NCBI RefSeq assembly: GCF_030272615.1
Contig: NC_081415.1
Location: 418,460,757 to 418,524,756 of the forward strand
Reading direction: 5' to 3'
Origin: Cryptomeria japonica
Lineage: Eukaryota; Streptophyta; Pinopsida; Cupressales; Cupressaceae
DNA length: 64,000 nt
Position 1 is the first letter of the stretch. Every line of letters begins with the position of its first letter. A model generated the notes under the pieces. That model worked only from the letters and a program-made list of their open reading frames with translations, was not told where the DNA came from and ran no database searches. Position numbers and translations under genes: made by a program. Below are positions 12,207 through 24,354 of this stretch, one piece after another.

Positions 12207-12545
12207 TCATGGAGTCTCTCAACATGATGCCCACAATGGCTACACCCATTTGTGGAAAAAAACTCAAAGGTTCATCACAGAGTCTCTAAATGTAATGTCG
12301 TCATGGAGTCTCTCAAAATGGCATCCACCATGGCTACTCCCATGTGTGGAAGGATACACATGTACAAGTGTTCATCACAGAGTCTCTCAACATGACATCG
12401 TCATGGAGTCTCTCAACATGATGTCCACCATGGCTACTCCCATGTGTGGAAACAAACACAAGTACAAGGGTACATCACGGAGTCTCTCAACGTGATGTCA
12501 TCATGGAGTCTCTCAACATGACATCTCATCTTAGTCTTAGAGATG
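12207..12545. repeat. Minisatellite, period 94-100 bp, about 3.5 copies
   Basis: The word tcatggagtctctcaa recurs at 12,207, 12,301, 12,401 and 12,501. Between copies are caccatggctactcccatg and tacaagggttcatcac variants. The array lies in the 3' untranslated part of the copia element. The open frames here are by-products of the repeat. Confidence 0.85.
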
Positions 12546-12839
12546 AACAAGGGCTCGCACCTCATAACTCTCCATCTCATAGAAATATACTCTACAAGGG
12601 GTTTCACCTCATATTTCTCCATCTCAGAGAAATATACACTACAAGGAATCTTCATGACGACGTGACTCCCTCTGAAGCTCCAAGTATTAGCATCAACCTC
12701 TTGACCTCCTCGTCCAAGGTTGCCTCTGTTGGTTTGTCAGACTCGCTCTAAATGTTAACTCCTCCTTTTCGAAGAAACTGATCGACTTTAGAATAAGAAA
12801 CTTTCTTAATCGACTTTAGAGCTTGGCTCCTTCTGAGAT

Positions 12840-13665
12840 GTCCCCATGGCAGTTTATGCAATAGAAACAATTTGTGTAGACCTTAATTTGCAATCTCAAG
12901 AAAAGTGACCATACTTGTCACACCTAAAACATTGAATGTGAGAGAGATCCTTCTTCTTCTTCGGTTCTAAGGTAGAATCTGATTCTCTATCTCTATTCCT
13001 CTTTCTTCCTTTGCCTCTTTCTCTAGAAGTGTGTGTAGCAAGAACTTGATTTTCTACATCATGATAGTTTCACTCAATTCCTCTTACTGCAAACCTGGAC
13101 TCTTCTTGAATACAATCAGTTCGAAGACAATCAAAATTCGGCAACTTAGATCTCCCATTGATGCTTTGGATAAAAGGTTCCCAGGATTGGGGAAGACCAT
13201 TTAGTGCCAACATAACAAGATCTATGCCTACAATTATGTCCCCAATAGCGCTCAAATAATCTCTTAAATCAACAATCTTCATAAAGAATGAGATGATTGA
13301 ATCTTCCTTATCCATTTTTACATGGTGAAGTTGTTGTCTCAAAGCAAGGGCTTTGTTGGTATTGTTGATCTCATACAATCCTTTTAGAGTATCAACATTT
13401 CTTTAGCTAACTTCAACTTGGAGATGATCGATACTAGGTGATTCATCATAGAGTATATCATGATCTTTCTAGCCTTCGTGCCATTTTTCTTCCACTGGAT
13501 TTTCTCAGTATCATCGGAAGGCTCGGTCATATCACTTTCCACGACATCAAGAAGATCATTCTCCTCTAATGCAATGAGTACCTTGGGTTTGAAAGAGTTG
13601 AATTTTGAGGCTCCATCAAGCCTATCTTCTACCATAATGCCATTCACCATCTTCTTTTTCTGCAC
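12840..13665 (-). pseudogene. Copia Gag remnant with zinc knuckle
   Basis: On the minus strand, 13,665-13,070 encodes the N-terminal and central capsid-like region in two abutting frames. It includes an LHHVKMDKEDSI segment and a LNGLPQSWEPFI segment, typical of copia Gag (UBN2 type). A Lys/Arg-rich stretch follows. A CX2CX4HX4C knuckle (CFRCDKYGHFS, stop, DC) lies near 12,900-12,945, where an Arg codon CGA has become TGA. No protease motif follows. The product would have been the nucleocapsid/capsid protein. The gene is dead through a frame break near 13,380 and stops. Confidence 0.85.
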
Positions 13666-13800
13666 AAATTCTCCTTCAAATATCTTCCCTTAAGTCTGAA
13701 ATAATTTACAACCTTAGATCTGTAATACTTTGCCTTCAAGATCTGCATTAGATGAAAAGTTTACCTGACTACTTAAACAAATCTAATCAGATCTTTTCCT

Positions 13801-13818
13801 AGACCTGCTTTGATACCA
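13801..13818 (-). other. Primer-binding site of the copia element (tRNA-Met type)
   Basis: On the minus strand the bases right after the LTR read tggtatcaaagcaggtct. This is the usual copia initiator-Met tRNA primer site. Confidence 0.85.
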
Positions 13819-14243
13819 TGTTAGTTTTAGGATAAAAAATGTAAGCAATTAGAAAATGAAACACATAAGACAATGAACACTAGGAAAACCCTCCTACTCG
13901 AGGGAGAAAAACCCAACAAATAATATCTTATATATCAAATAAAGAAGTGCAGAATTTTGCATACAACAATCAGGCCTTATATAGGGCCAAGTCTCATACA
14001 ACAATATATATGTCCCTTCTCTTGAATGAATGATTATACTTCTTGAAGAATTCGGTCTGCTTCTAGGAGGATGCGAACTTCTGTTGTTGCTTAGGAGAGG
14101 CGAACTTGAGAGGATGAATTGTGATTGTTAATTATCAAATGAGATGAAATCACCTCTCATATATATAAGGATAGGTGACCTCTTCACTATGCTGGCCCCC
14201 CTTAGAGAATAAAAGATAAAACATTATTGTTTACAAGAAGGCC
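13819..14243 (-). repeat. 5' LTR of the copia element, first part
   Basis: About 90% like 11,678-12,167 by eye. It is cut at 14,243 by the Tat insertion and continues at 35,873-35,924. Its last five bases AGGCC are the left target-site copy of the Tat element. Confidence 0.85.
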
Positions 14244-14299
14244 TGCTGAACAATATATTTGAATTTAAAAAAAAATCTTCCCAAAGGCGCGAAAGCTAA

Positions 14300-14860
14300 A
14301 AGATCATCGGCCAAAATATCATGTCGAGCATCTCAGAATGAGTTTCACCGAAAGAATAGTTTCATCGAAATAAAACACAAAGTGTAAAATACTAAGTTAA
14401 GATGTCTTCGACAAAATATCTCCTTCGGTAAATGAGGAAGCCGCTCATCGATATCCCAGTTTCATCGAAAAGTGAAACGCCAACAAAAGGTGAAGTTGAG
14501 GAAATGAAATTGTCGAGGAAGCTTAAAAAGCATTCATCGAAAAGCAAATCTTATCGATAACAATATGTCAATAAAAGCAGAGGGATTTCATCGATAAAAG
14601 AAGGACATCGATGAAAAGAAGATTTCAGAGGGCTCTCGTGAACTTTCACCGAAGTATAAAACTCATCGAAATATGATTTCGATGAGAATCATGAATAACT
14701 CATCGAAAAAGAATTCATCGAGGAGAGGATGATTTCGAGGAGACTAGAAGATGGTTTTTTGACAAAGACCATTCACTGATGAGTTGATATCGAGGAAAAT
14801 GAACTTTCGATGAAAGATTAAAGCATTCAACCGAAGACAGGGGTTTCATCGAAATCTCGA
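14300..14860. promoter_or_regulatory. TCATCGAAA/ATCGAT motif array in U3 (5' LTR copy)
   Basis: About 560 bp crowded with short TCGA-centred words in both orientations (catcgaaa, ttcgatga, atcgata, accgaaag). It occupies the U3 segment upstream of the accessory ORF. The same array is in the 3' LTR (30,905-31,470) and, more diverged and reversed, in the solo LTR (22,140-22,690). It could be a transcription-factor cluster or a methylation target. The function is inferred only. Confidence 0.7.
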
Positions 14861-17799
14861 TTCATAATCTTTTTCAGCTGAACAGTACTTCTCGCGAAGG
14901 AATTAAAAGCTCAAGTTGAGGATGTCACATCTGTAATTAAGTTTGAACATTTGAGTAGCCGTTATAAACACAGAGACATTAACTATTGCACAAGTTTCCC
15001 ACACAGTTACAGCTGAATTGATCAAATTTTCATAAGAACCAGACTTTGGTGCAAAAGACGGAAAGTTACAAGGAGTTAGCTGAAGTTCGTAAGTAACAGT
15101 CAGAAGAGCTCGACAATTCTCCAAGTAAGTGTGATATCTCACATTGATTGAAATTATGGAACCATCTTCTTCTTATAAAAAGAGTAGGAAAGGAAAGGAA
15201 ATGAACCCTGAAGAGAAACCCAAATGACAGAAAAAGGAGGGTAGAGCTTTAGCTCAGGATCTGTTAGACCAGTGCCCGACATCTAGTGTAAGGTCCAAAA
15301 AAATCAAAAGTGAAGAGGAAGGGTTGGAAGATAGATTTGAACATTTAGAAGACATATGGACTGAAACCAGAGGACATGAGTTGTTCTTATTTGGTTACAA
15401 GAGAAGGGATGCTCCTGAGCCCGCGAGTAACCTGTAGAAGAAAAATTTGGGGAAATTGGCAGTTCTGAATGTATTTGTGGATGTCAAATTAATGAAAGCC
15501 TTAGTGGATTGTTATGATCCAAAAACCAAAACCATATGTGACTACCGAGGGAATCCTATGGTGGTAATTAACAAACAGACCATTGATATGGTGTTTGATC
15601 TAGACTGGGATGTAGAAGAGAAAATTGACATACAGAAGCTATCGCAAGAGTTCTTCAATTTAGAGGACATTTATAGGAAATGGAGACTACCCATTCACTG
15701 GCCAAAAGTGGGAAAGTCCTTAGTTCCTTTCAGTAAAGATGACAAGGTGCCTTTTGATGTCAACCAATTCCATCCGTATTTCAAGTATACATACTATGCT
15801 GCAGCCCAAGTATTAGGCTTAGAAGCTCATCCTCTCATGGATATTGGGGTTATGGTTCTCTGTGTTGATTTACAGTCAAAAGACCCTAGGTCGTTTGACT
15901 ATGCCACTTATGTTGCAGAAGCCCTAAATCATGGGTTAGAAAAGTTAAAAGGAGACCTTGTAAATGTTCATTTCTCATTGTACTCCTTATTAATGCACAT
16001 TATTCTTTATTGTGGACAAGAAATCAATTTCTGGTTAGACAATTTTACCATCAGAGCTTATGATAAAAATGGTTTGAAGAAGCTAGTCCAGTTGTGGATG
16101 TCTACATGGGATCAAAGATTTCTGAACAACCAGTATTGGCACTTTCAGGAATATTTTGTAAAACCACTCAGTGCAGCCTTCGGACAACATAGAAATTATG
16201 CTTTGTCTCCTGAAATCAAAAGATTCCTCAGGCCAAAAGACTTCTCTCCAAAGTCTCAGATTGATCACAACTAGGGTGATTGGTATTGCCACCCTAATCA
16301 TATAGAAATCAGGGTTTTTGGGTATGAAGGAAAGCCATACATGCTTCCAATTACAGTGCCAAACAGGGTGGCCAGCCTAGAGATTGTAAGACAATTGTCT
16401 GCTATCAGTGCCAAACATCTCACAGATTTTGGTAAACAATCTATTGTGCCAGGGTTATTTGTGTTTTCTGATTTCATTGTTAAAAGTTCTAAAAGTTATC
16501 ATTTACTTCAAAATAAATTAGATTATTATGGCATGACTCTGGGTGATCCTAGAGAGAACTTTGATCCTGAAGGATATATAAGAGCTGCAAGGGCATCACA
16601 GAAACTAAAAGCCGAAATACATGTGGCTCAAATGCCAGACGATTTAATCAGGAACCTTGAAAGGGAAGAGGCCAAGGTTTTGAGAGAAAGAAGTGAGATG
16701 ACTTGGGAAGCCTTCAAGTGGAAGAGAGCAAGAGGGATGGTGGATGGAGATCTACTTGGAAACCTCCAAGATCCTTTGGAGATAGCCAAAAAACTACTTC
16801 AGCATGAGGTAGAGATTATGAATAGAGTACCCCCACAATTCCTCCATTTTGTCAACACTGAAAAGGATAGTAAACCATTGGCTCACATGTCACCGAAATC
16901 AGATGCTAGTAGCATCCCTGCTGACTCCCCTAGAGAGGATTATCCCCCTAGTTTTGAAGCAGAGGTAGATGTGGACACTGGTGAATTTAATATTCGAGAT
17001 ATAGTTGATATAAGAATGACAGAACATGAATACTTTGTTGCAGATGATGGATTCACTTCTTCAAGAGAATTCCTTTCATTCTTATACCAGTATAAAGGGG
17101 CTCATGTGAAACGAAGTATGACTGGGAGATCAGAAGAAGAACAGATGAGAAGGCTACAAGATGAGATAGATGCTCTCATGAAAGATATGACCCCTGAGAA
17201 GGGGAGGAAAATATTAAAGGAGGCTGGAGTTATCATATTTTTAGGTTGGGATATAAATTCAGCACTTCTGTTTGATGGATTCTTGAAGAAGCAAGACACA
17301 AATCAACGGGTATTGCCTCAAGAAGTAGATAAATTGTTCATGGGCTCGGGGTATGATCTTGATCAAAAAGCTCTCCGACAATGGGCACTATATCGGAGAG
17401 GAAAAAGACCAATTATTGTAGATGTTGAAGAAACCTTTGGGCACCTTATGGTCCATCAGGTAGGAAAGACTGACCCTAGGGTCACTGCAAAATTAAACTT
17501 GGATGTAGCCAAATTAAATCTGGATCAGACAAAGTTTTTGGTCAGGGAAAACATTACCTATAAGGGTTTATATGAAAGGACTAAAGAGGAGAATCAGAGG
17601 CTACAAACAAGGATATTGCAATTTGAGACAGGGACTCCTTTAAATGAATATGTTGCATATCCCACAGGACGAAGCTTGGATGATGTCTTTGATGTTCTGT
17701 ATTGGAAATATCAAGCAGAGAAGGCTGCCAAACAGGTGAGTAATATTCAACAGAAGATGGATAAAATGGTTAATGATATCATTGAACACAGGTTCAATA

Positions 17800-17804
17800 C
17801 CATG
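17800..17804. repeat. Left target-site copy of the solo LTR
   Basis: CCATG here and TCATG at 22,792-22,796 flank the solo LTR. The uninterrupted 3' LTR reads CCATG once at 34,405-34,409. One base differs in the right copy. Confidence 0.75.
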
Positions 17805-20800
17805 TGTTGGGTCTCAAATCAATAGATTGGATAGGTTCTAAGGAAATGCCAACTCCTATGATCAAGCCCTCCAATTGACTTGGCCAACATATAGAGTGAA
17901 CCTGTCTGGTTGCTAACTCTCTCACTTTAGGCTCTGCAGGACCTAGGCAGGTATACCTATTCACTGAATGTCTCCAATTACCAGTGCTTTTTATAGCAGA
18001 TTTATCATCCTAATCTAATATATCCTGATCTTGAAATGGCATGAGTTCCTTGAATGGAGATATAGCAGATGAGTTGAAGATTGTTGTTTGTTTTCTTTAT
18101 GTTTCTTAATTACTCCTATTGCTTATTAAAATAATCAATTATGAATGAAATGAGGGGTGCAACTTGTAATTTAGCCAGTGCCTTCTTCGTTGTTTGGGTT
18201 ACAGAGTCATTACACTTTTCTTTAGGACTTATGGTGCGAACCTGTGAGACAGTTTTTTAATTCATCCCTTTATGAACCTGTCAGTTATTATTTCTTTTGG
18301 AACCAAATGAATGCTTATATCATATGCTGATTGAGTGAATTTAACCCTACCCTTAAGGGACCAGTCAATTAAGCTTTGCAAGGAACAATCACAATCCGCA
18401 AGCAAAACTTTTGTTGCAACATTATAATATAAAACATAGATCTGATCTTAAGAACATGAATAACCTTATCGTATCAGACAATATCACAGACGATTGCCAA
18501 AAGAAAATGAAATGATCCACAACACATATGCAGAGAAATAGTCGATCAAAATTTGTATTCCATTATAGTTTGTATACAGAAGACTTACAGGCTGTCATCT
18601 ATCGCTATCTTCATCTTATCTAATCACTATCCCCTTACATTACAAAAATCATTCTCATATATATATGAGGATGAAGGCTTTTCACGAAGAGACACGACTT
18701 TTCACAATGCTAATCGTTAATTTGAATATTTCTAAACTTAAGCAAACAGAGATTTAGGAGCCCCAAATGATGGATGTAATCATCGTCTTTGAAGGTTTTG
18801 ATTCGAGGAGTTTGTTTCTTCAATTCATCTCCCAGCGACAGATACTTGAATATTATCTGGTTGACAGTAGGGGCCATATCCTTACTTCGATCTATCTCTG
18901 ACAATGCCCAATCCTTGACGCTGGCGAGCTCTTTTCGCAAATCCTCCAGGGATATCACTTCTCCTTCTTTGTAAACGGAAGGCATTCCAACGGGTTTCTC
19001 ATCATCCAATTCCTTTAGGTCTCTTCTCAGCGTATCTTCAAGTTTGACATGATTTTCCATATACGCAGTCCCCTCGGCCTTTTCCTCTGGTGTCATGGCA
19101 TCGACATTGTTTAGTACTTCATGTAGTCGTGCTTTTAACCTCTCATGCTCTGTTAACGCTTTTATCATTCCATCGTATACTTTCCAATATGGTTCAACCT
19201 GTAAGAGCATGGTGTTAAACCGATGTCCTATGATGTCATTGACCAGTTTGTCCATCCTTTGTTTGATACCTTCTGCGCGTTTATTGGCTTTCTCTGCTTG
19301 ATACTTCCAGTACAGAGCATCAGAGACATCGTCCAAGCTACGTCCGTGGGGTATGAGGTGTATTCGCTGATAGGAGTCCCTGTCTCTAGTTGCAATACTT
19401 TTGCTTGCAACTTTTGATTCTCCTCTTTAGATTTTTCATATAACCCCTTATATGTGACGTTCTCTCTGACCAAAAACTCTGTCTGGTCCAGGTTCAATCT
19501 GGCAACATCCAAGTTGAGTTTTGCAGTGACCCTAGGGTCAGTTTTTCCAACCTGATGAACCATGAGGTGCCCAAAGGTTTCTTCAATGTCCACAATGATA
19601 GGCCTCTTCCCCTTTGGATATAATGCCCATTGTAGGAGAGCTTTCTTGTCTGGATCATATCCAGAGCCTAAGAACAATTTGTCTATCTCCTGAGGCATCA
19701 CCTGTTGATTCAAATCTTGCTTCTTCAGGAAGCCATCAAATAAAAGTGTTGAATTTATATCCCAACCGGAGAAAATGATTACACCGGCCTCTTTTAATAA
19801 TTTTCTCCCTTTCTCAAGAGTCATGTCTTTCATGAGGACATCAATCTCATCCTGCAATCTCTTCATCTATTCCTCCTCTGGTCTTCCAGCCATGCTTCGT
19901 TTTACATGAGCTCCTTTGTATTGGTACAAAAATGAGAGGAATTCCCTGGAAGAGGCGAATCCATCATCAGCAATGAAATCCTCATGCTCAGTCATTCTTA
20001 TATCAACAACATCCTTGATGTTAATTTCACCAGTGTCCATGTTCATTTCTGCTTCGAAACCAGGAGGATAATCTTCTCTAGGAGAATCAGCAGGGATACT
20101 ACTTGCAGTCGATTTTGGTGACATGTGGGCTAGGGGCTGACTATCCTTCTCAATATTAATGAAATGAAGGAATTGCGAAGGCACTCTATGCATGATTTCT
20201 GCTTCATGTTGAAGCAGCCTTTTAGCCACTTCCAGAGGATCTTGGAGATTTCCAATTAGGTCTCCATCTATCATTCCCCTTGCCCTTTTCCATTTGTAGG
20301 CCTCCCAAACTAACTCACTCTTTTCTCTCAAGGCTTTGGCCTCCTCTCTTTCAAGGTTCTTAATCAGGTCATCTGGCATTTTGGCCACATGTATTCCAGC
20401 TTTGAGTTTTTGTGATGCTCTGGCAGCTCTTATATATCCTTCAGGATCGAAGTTTTCCCTAGGCTCACCCAGAGTCATACCATAATAGTCTAATTTATTC
20501 TGAAGTAAAAGATAACTTTTTGAACTTTTGACAATGAAATCAGAGAAAACCAATAAACCTGGAAAAATAGATTGTTTACCGAAATTAGTTAAGTGTTTAG
20601 CACTGGCAATAGACAATTGTCTTATAATCTCCAAGCTAGCCACCCTGTCTAGCACCGTAATTGGGAGCATGTGGGGTTTTCCTTCATATCCAAATACCCT
20701 GATTTCTGTGTGGTTGTTACGACAATACCAATCACCCCAATTATGATCGATCTGTGATTCTGGAGAGAAGTCCTTTGGTCTGAGGAATCTTTTGATTTCG

Positions 20801-22791
20801 GGAGACAAAGTGTAATCCCTGTGTTGCCCAAAAGCTGCACTAAGAGGTTTCACAAAGTATTCTTGAAAGTGCCAGTACTGGTTGTTCATGAACCTCTGGT
20901 CCCATGCAGATACCCATAACTGAACTGGCTTCTTCAAACCATTTTTATCATAGGATCGAATGCAGAAATCATCTGACCAGAAATTAATCTCTTGTCCACA
21001 ATAAAGAATGATATGCATTAACAAGGAATACAATGAAAAATGAACATTCACAAGGTCCCCTTTCAACTTTTCCAATCCATGATTTAAAGCATCTGCAATA
21101 TAAGTGGCAAAATCAAATGACCTAGGGTCTTTTGACTGTAAATCAGCACACAGAACCATAACCCCAATATCCATGAGCGGATGAGCCTCTAGGCCTAATA
21201 CTTGAGCTGCAGCATAGTAGGTATATTTAAAATAAGGATGAAAATGGTTGACATCAAACGGCACCTTGTCATCTTTGCTGAACGGAACAAATGACCCACC
21301 CACTTTTGGCCTGTGAATAGGTAGTCTCCAAGTTCTGTAGATATTTTCCAAACTAAAGAATTCTTGTGAAAGTTTCTTCATATCGATACTCTCCTCCACC
21401 TCCCAGTCCAAATCAAACACCATATCAATAGTCTATTTGTTAATTACTACTAATGTATTCCCTCTGTAATCACATATGGTTTTGGTTCTTGGATTGTAGC
21501 AATCTACCAGAGCTTTCATCAATTCTACATCTACAAACACATTTGGGACTACCAATTTGCCTAAGTTCTTCTTCCATAGATTACTTATGGGTTCAGGAGC
21601 ATCCCTTCTTTTGTAGCTAAACAAAAACAACTCATGTCCTCTGATTTCAGTCCAAATGTCTCCTAGATTTTTGAATCTATCCTCTAATCCTTCTTCCTCA
21701 CTTTTGATCTTTTTGGACCTTACACTAGATGAGGGACACTGGTCTAACAAATCCTGAGTCAGAGCTCTCCCTTCTTTCTTTTGTTTCTTGGGCTTCTCTT
21801 CAGGGTTCAGCTCTTTTCCTTTCCTACTCTTTTTAGAAGAAGAAGACGAAGGTTCCATAATTACAGCAAATACGAGAGACAACACTTACTTGCAGGAATG
21901 CTCAACTCTTCTGGTTATCGTTCGCAAGTCTCCGCAAGTTCTTCGCAATTCTCAGTCTTTTAGCATCGATCCGGTTCTTACGAAAATTCACTCAGTTCAA
22001 CTGTAATCGTATGGGCAACTTGTGCACAGTTAATGTTCTGCATCTATAACGGCTACTCAAGTGTTTAAACTTAATTGCAGATGTGACACTCTTCAATTGG
22101 GCCTTTAACTCTTTCGCGGGAAGTACAGTTCGCTCAAAGTGCTCATATTTCAAGTTATCGATGAAACCCTTGTCTTCGGCCGAGTGTTTAAATCTTCCAT
22201 CGAAAGCCCATTTTCTTCGATACTATTGTTTTGGTGAATAGCTCATGTTGAGAAGCCGCTTTTAAGACTCATCGAAATCATTCTTTCATCGATAGACCCC
22301 TTTTTCGATAAGTCACTTGCAATTTCCATCGAAATCATTCCTTCGATGAGTTTCTTTCTTCGGTGAAGGCCTATGTATGTTCATCGATATCCTTTTTTCA
22401 TCGATATCCCTCTTTATCGATGAAACAACTTTGCCTTTGTTCGACATCATGTTCATCGATGAAAACTTGCATTTCGATGAATGCTTTATGAGTTTCTTCG
22501 GTAATGATATCCCTTCGAAATCACTTTTTGCCCCTTTTTGCTTTTTGCTTTTACCTTTTCGATGAAACTTGGGGTATCGATGAGCGGTTCTTTGTATTCA
22601 TCGAAGGTAACTTTTTGTCGAAATACTTTTGTATGGCGCTTTACGTACCTCTTTTCGATGAAAATATTCTTTCGATGAAACATCTTTTGAAGTGCTCGAT
22701 ACAGTTTGCTGGCCGAAACATCTTTTAGTCTTCATGCTTATGAAAACATACATTTTTTATATATTTTTATTTTCAGATATAGTGTTCAACA
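17805..22791 (-). mobile_element. Solo LTR of the same Tat family (4,987 bp), nested in the 5' LTR
   Basis: The left end TGTTGGGTCTC is the reverse complement of the family's LTR 3' end. The right end gttcaaca is the reverse complement of the LTR start TGTTGAAC. No gag, pol or second LTR is present, so it arose by LTR-LTR recombination. It is a more diverged member: about 92% protein identity with the host element over most of the accessory ORF but only about 70% over the last 200 codons. It carries its own TATA region (near 18,655-18,670) and a reversed TCGA array. Confidence 0.92.
18710..21857 (-). pseudogene. LTR-encoded accessory ORF, copy in the solo LTR
   Basis: It starts at ATG 21,857 with MEPSSSSSKKSRKGKE and ends at TAG 18,712-18,710. 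The layout matches the copy at 31,761: a Lys-rich N-terminus, a central globular part containing the SLYSLLMHIILYCGQ segment, and a charged coiled-coil C-terminus. Two CAG-to-TAG stops (at 21,435 and 19,869) and a one-base deletion near 19,340 break it. The C-terminal 208 codons remain open but differ at about 30% of residues from the other copies, with mostly conservative changes, as expected for a gene that had been under protein-level selection. Confidence 0.8.
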
Positions 22792-22796
22792 TCATG

Positions 22797-24254
22797 CTCA
22801 TCCATGTTGAACATTATTGGAGGGTGTACACTGGGACCATAAAGGCATTAAGAGAGCATGAAAGGTTAAAAACATGATTGCATGAAGTGATAAACAGTGT
22901 TGATGTGATGACGCTAGAGGAGAAAACAGAACGGACTTCGTATATGGAAAATCATGTTAAATTCGAAGATGTGCTAAAAGGAGATCTTAAAGAATTAGAT
23001 GATGGGAACCCTATTGGAATGCCCTCGATTTATAAAGAAGGAGAATTAATGTCTATGGATGAATGGCAGAATGAACTTCTGAGCGTCAGGGATCGGGCTC
23101 TGTCAAGATTGGATCGAAGCAAAGACATGGCTCCTACCGTCAACCAGATGATATTCGAATACCTTTCACAGGGAGAAGAATTAAAGAAACAGAGCATCAA
23201 GATCAAGACTTTTAAAAAAGATGATTACATTCATCATTTAGGGATGCTTAATCTCTTTTTACTTAAGTTTGTTAAGAGTGTTCAAATTGACAATTAGTAT
23301 TTCGAAAAGACATGTCTTTTCATAAATAGCCTTTGCTCTCATATATATATGAGAAGGGTTTCTTGTAATAAAGGAGATAACATGATAGCAAGAATACAGT
23401 GGTATATGATAGCTTGTAAGTTTCCTGTTACACAAATTTTGGCGGATACATAATATAATCAGTTGTCTTTTCTTTGCACAGGTGTTGTGGATTATTTCAT
23501 TCGTTGTTGGCAATTGCTTGTGATATTATCTAAAGAAGATAAGGTTATTCATATTCTTTGAGTGAAATATATGTTGTATGTTATAAGGTTGAAATAAAAG
23601 TTCTGCTTGTGAATTATAATTGTTCTTTGCAGTGCTTACTTGGATGGTCCCTTAAAGGTAGGGTTAAATTCATTCAAGCAACTTATGATATAGGCATTCA
23701 ATTGATCTCATAAGAAATAGTAACTGACAGATCCATAAAAGGGGTGGGTTCAAAAACTGTCTCACAAGCTCACACAATAAGTCCTAAGGCAATATAAAGA
23801 CTCTGTAGCCCAGACAGCAAAGAAGGCACTGGCCATCTGCAAATTACAACTTATCACCATATTCATCATATTTTATTTTACAATAGGAGTAATTGAGTAG
23901 GAAGCATAGAGTAAGTTGGCAATACTGTATACATATAAATTTCTAAGCACATAGATCAAATAGCTTCCACAACAACAATCTTGAACTCATCTGCTATATC
24001 TCCATCCTAGGAACTTATGCCATTCTGTGATAGGAGGAAGCCAGATCAGGATACTTAATGTGCTATAAAAAGCACTAGTCTTTGAAAACAACTAGTGAAT
24101 AGGTATACCCGCCTAGGTCCTGCAGAGCCTAAAGTGAGAGAGTCAGTAACCAAATAGGTTCACTCTATAAGTTGGCCAAGTGAATTGGAGGGTTTGATCA
24201 TAGGAGTTGGAATTTCCTTAGAACCTATCCAATCTATTGATTTGAGACCCAACA
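22797..24254 (+). repeat. 5' LTR of the Tat element, second part (end of ORF, R, U5)
   Basis: Matches 34,410-35,867 base for base in length (1,458 bp). It ends GAGACCCAACA at 24,254, just before the primer site. It has a TATATATATG stretch near 23,341-23,352 and an AATAAA near 23,594. Confidence 0.92.
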
Positions 24255-24257
24255 GAT

Positions 24258-24275
24258 TGGCGACTCTGCTGGGGA
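24258..24275 (+). other. Primer-binding site of the Tat element
   Basis: TGGCGACTCTGCTGGGGA begins three bases after the LTR. Tat/Ogre-type elements are known to use tRNA-Arg with a site of this kind. The tRNA identity is inferred from that resemblance. Confidence 0.85.
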
Positions 24276-24354
24276 AGAACCCATATAAAAAAATAAAAAA
24301 AACTTTCCTCTCAAGGAGAGAGGTGGCGGCTCTAAGTAAGGGAGAGGAACATCA

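Larger units (their letters stand above)
14244..17804 (+). repeat. 5' LTR of the Tat element, first part (U3)
   Basis: Starts TGCTGAACAATATATTTG and matches the 3' LTR from 30,849 onward. It is cut after 17,804 by the solo LTR and resumes at 22,797. It contains the TCGA-motif array and most of one copy of the accessory ORF. Confidence 0.92.
15156..23297 (+). pseudogene. LTR-encoded accessory ORF, copy in the 5' LTR, split by the solo LTR
   Basis: Same gene as at 31,761-34,910. It starts at ATG 15,156 and stays in one frame to 17,804, where the solo LTR interrupts it. It resumes at 22,797 and ends at TAG 23,295-23,297. Premature stops are TGA 15,225, TAG 15,435, TAG 16,272 and TGA 22,875. Each is a single C-to-T or G-to-A change against the 3' LTR copy. 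Apart from these the protein is nearly the same as its partner. The function is unknown. Confidence 0.8.

Noticed and set aside
12250-12751. Overlapping open frames on both strands
   Set aside because: They follow the 94-100-bp minisatellite and do not extend beyond it.
22140-22690. CRISPR-like or satellite array in the TCGA-rich region
   Set aside because: The words are short, occur in both orientations and lack fixed repeat-spacer periodicity; the region is U3 of a plant retrotransposon.
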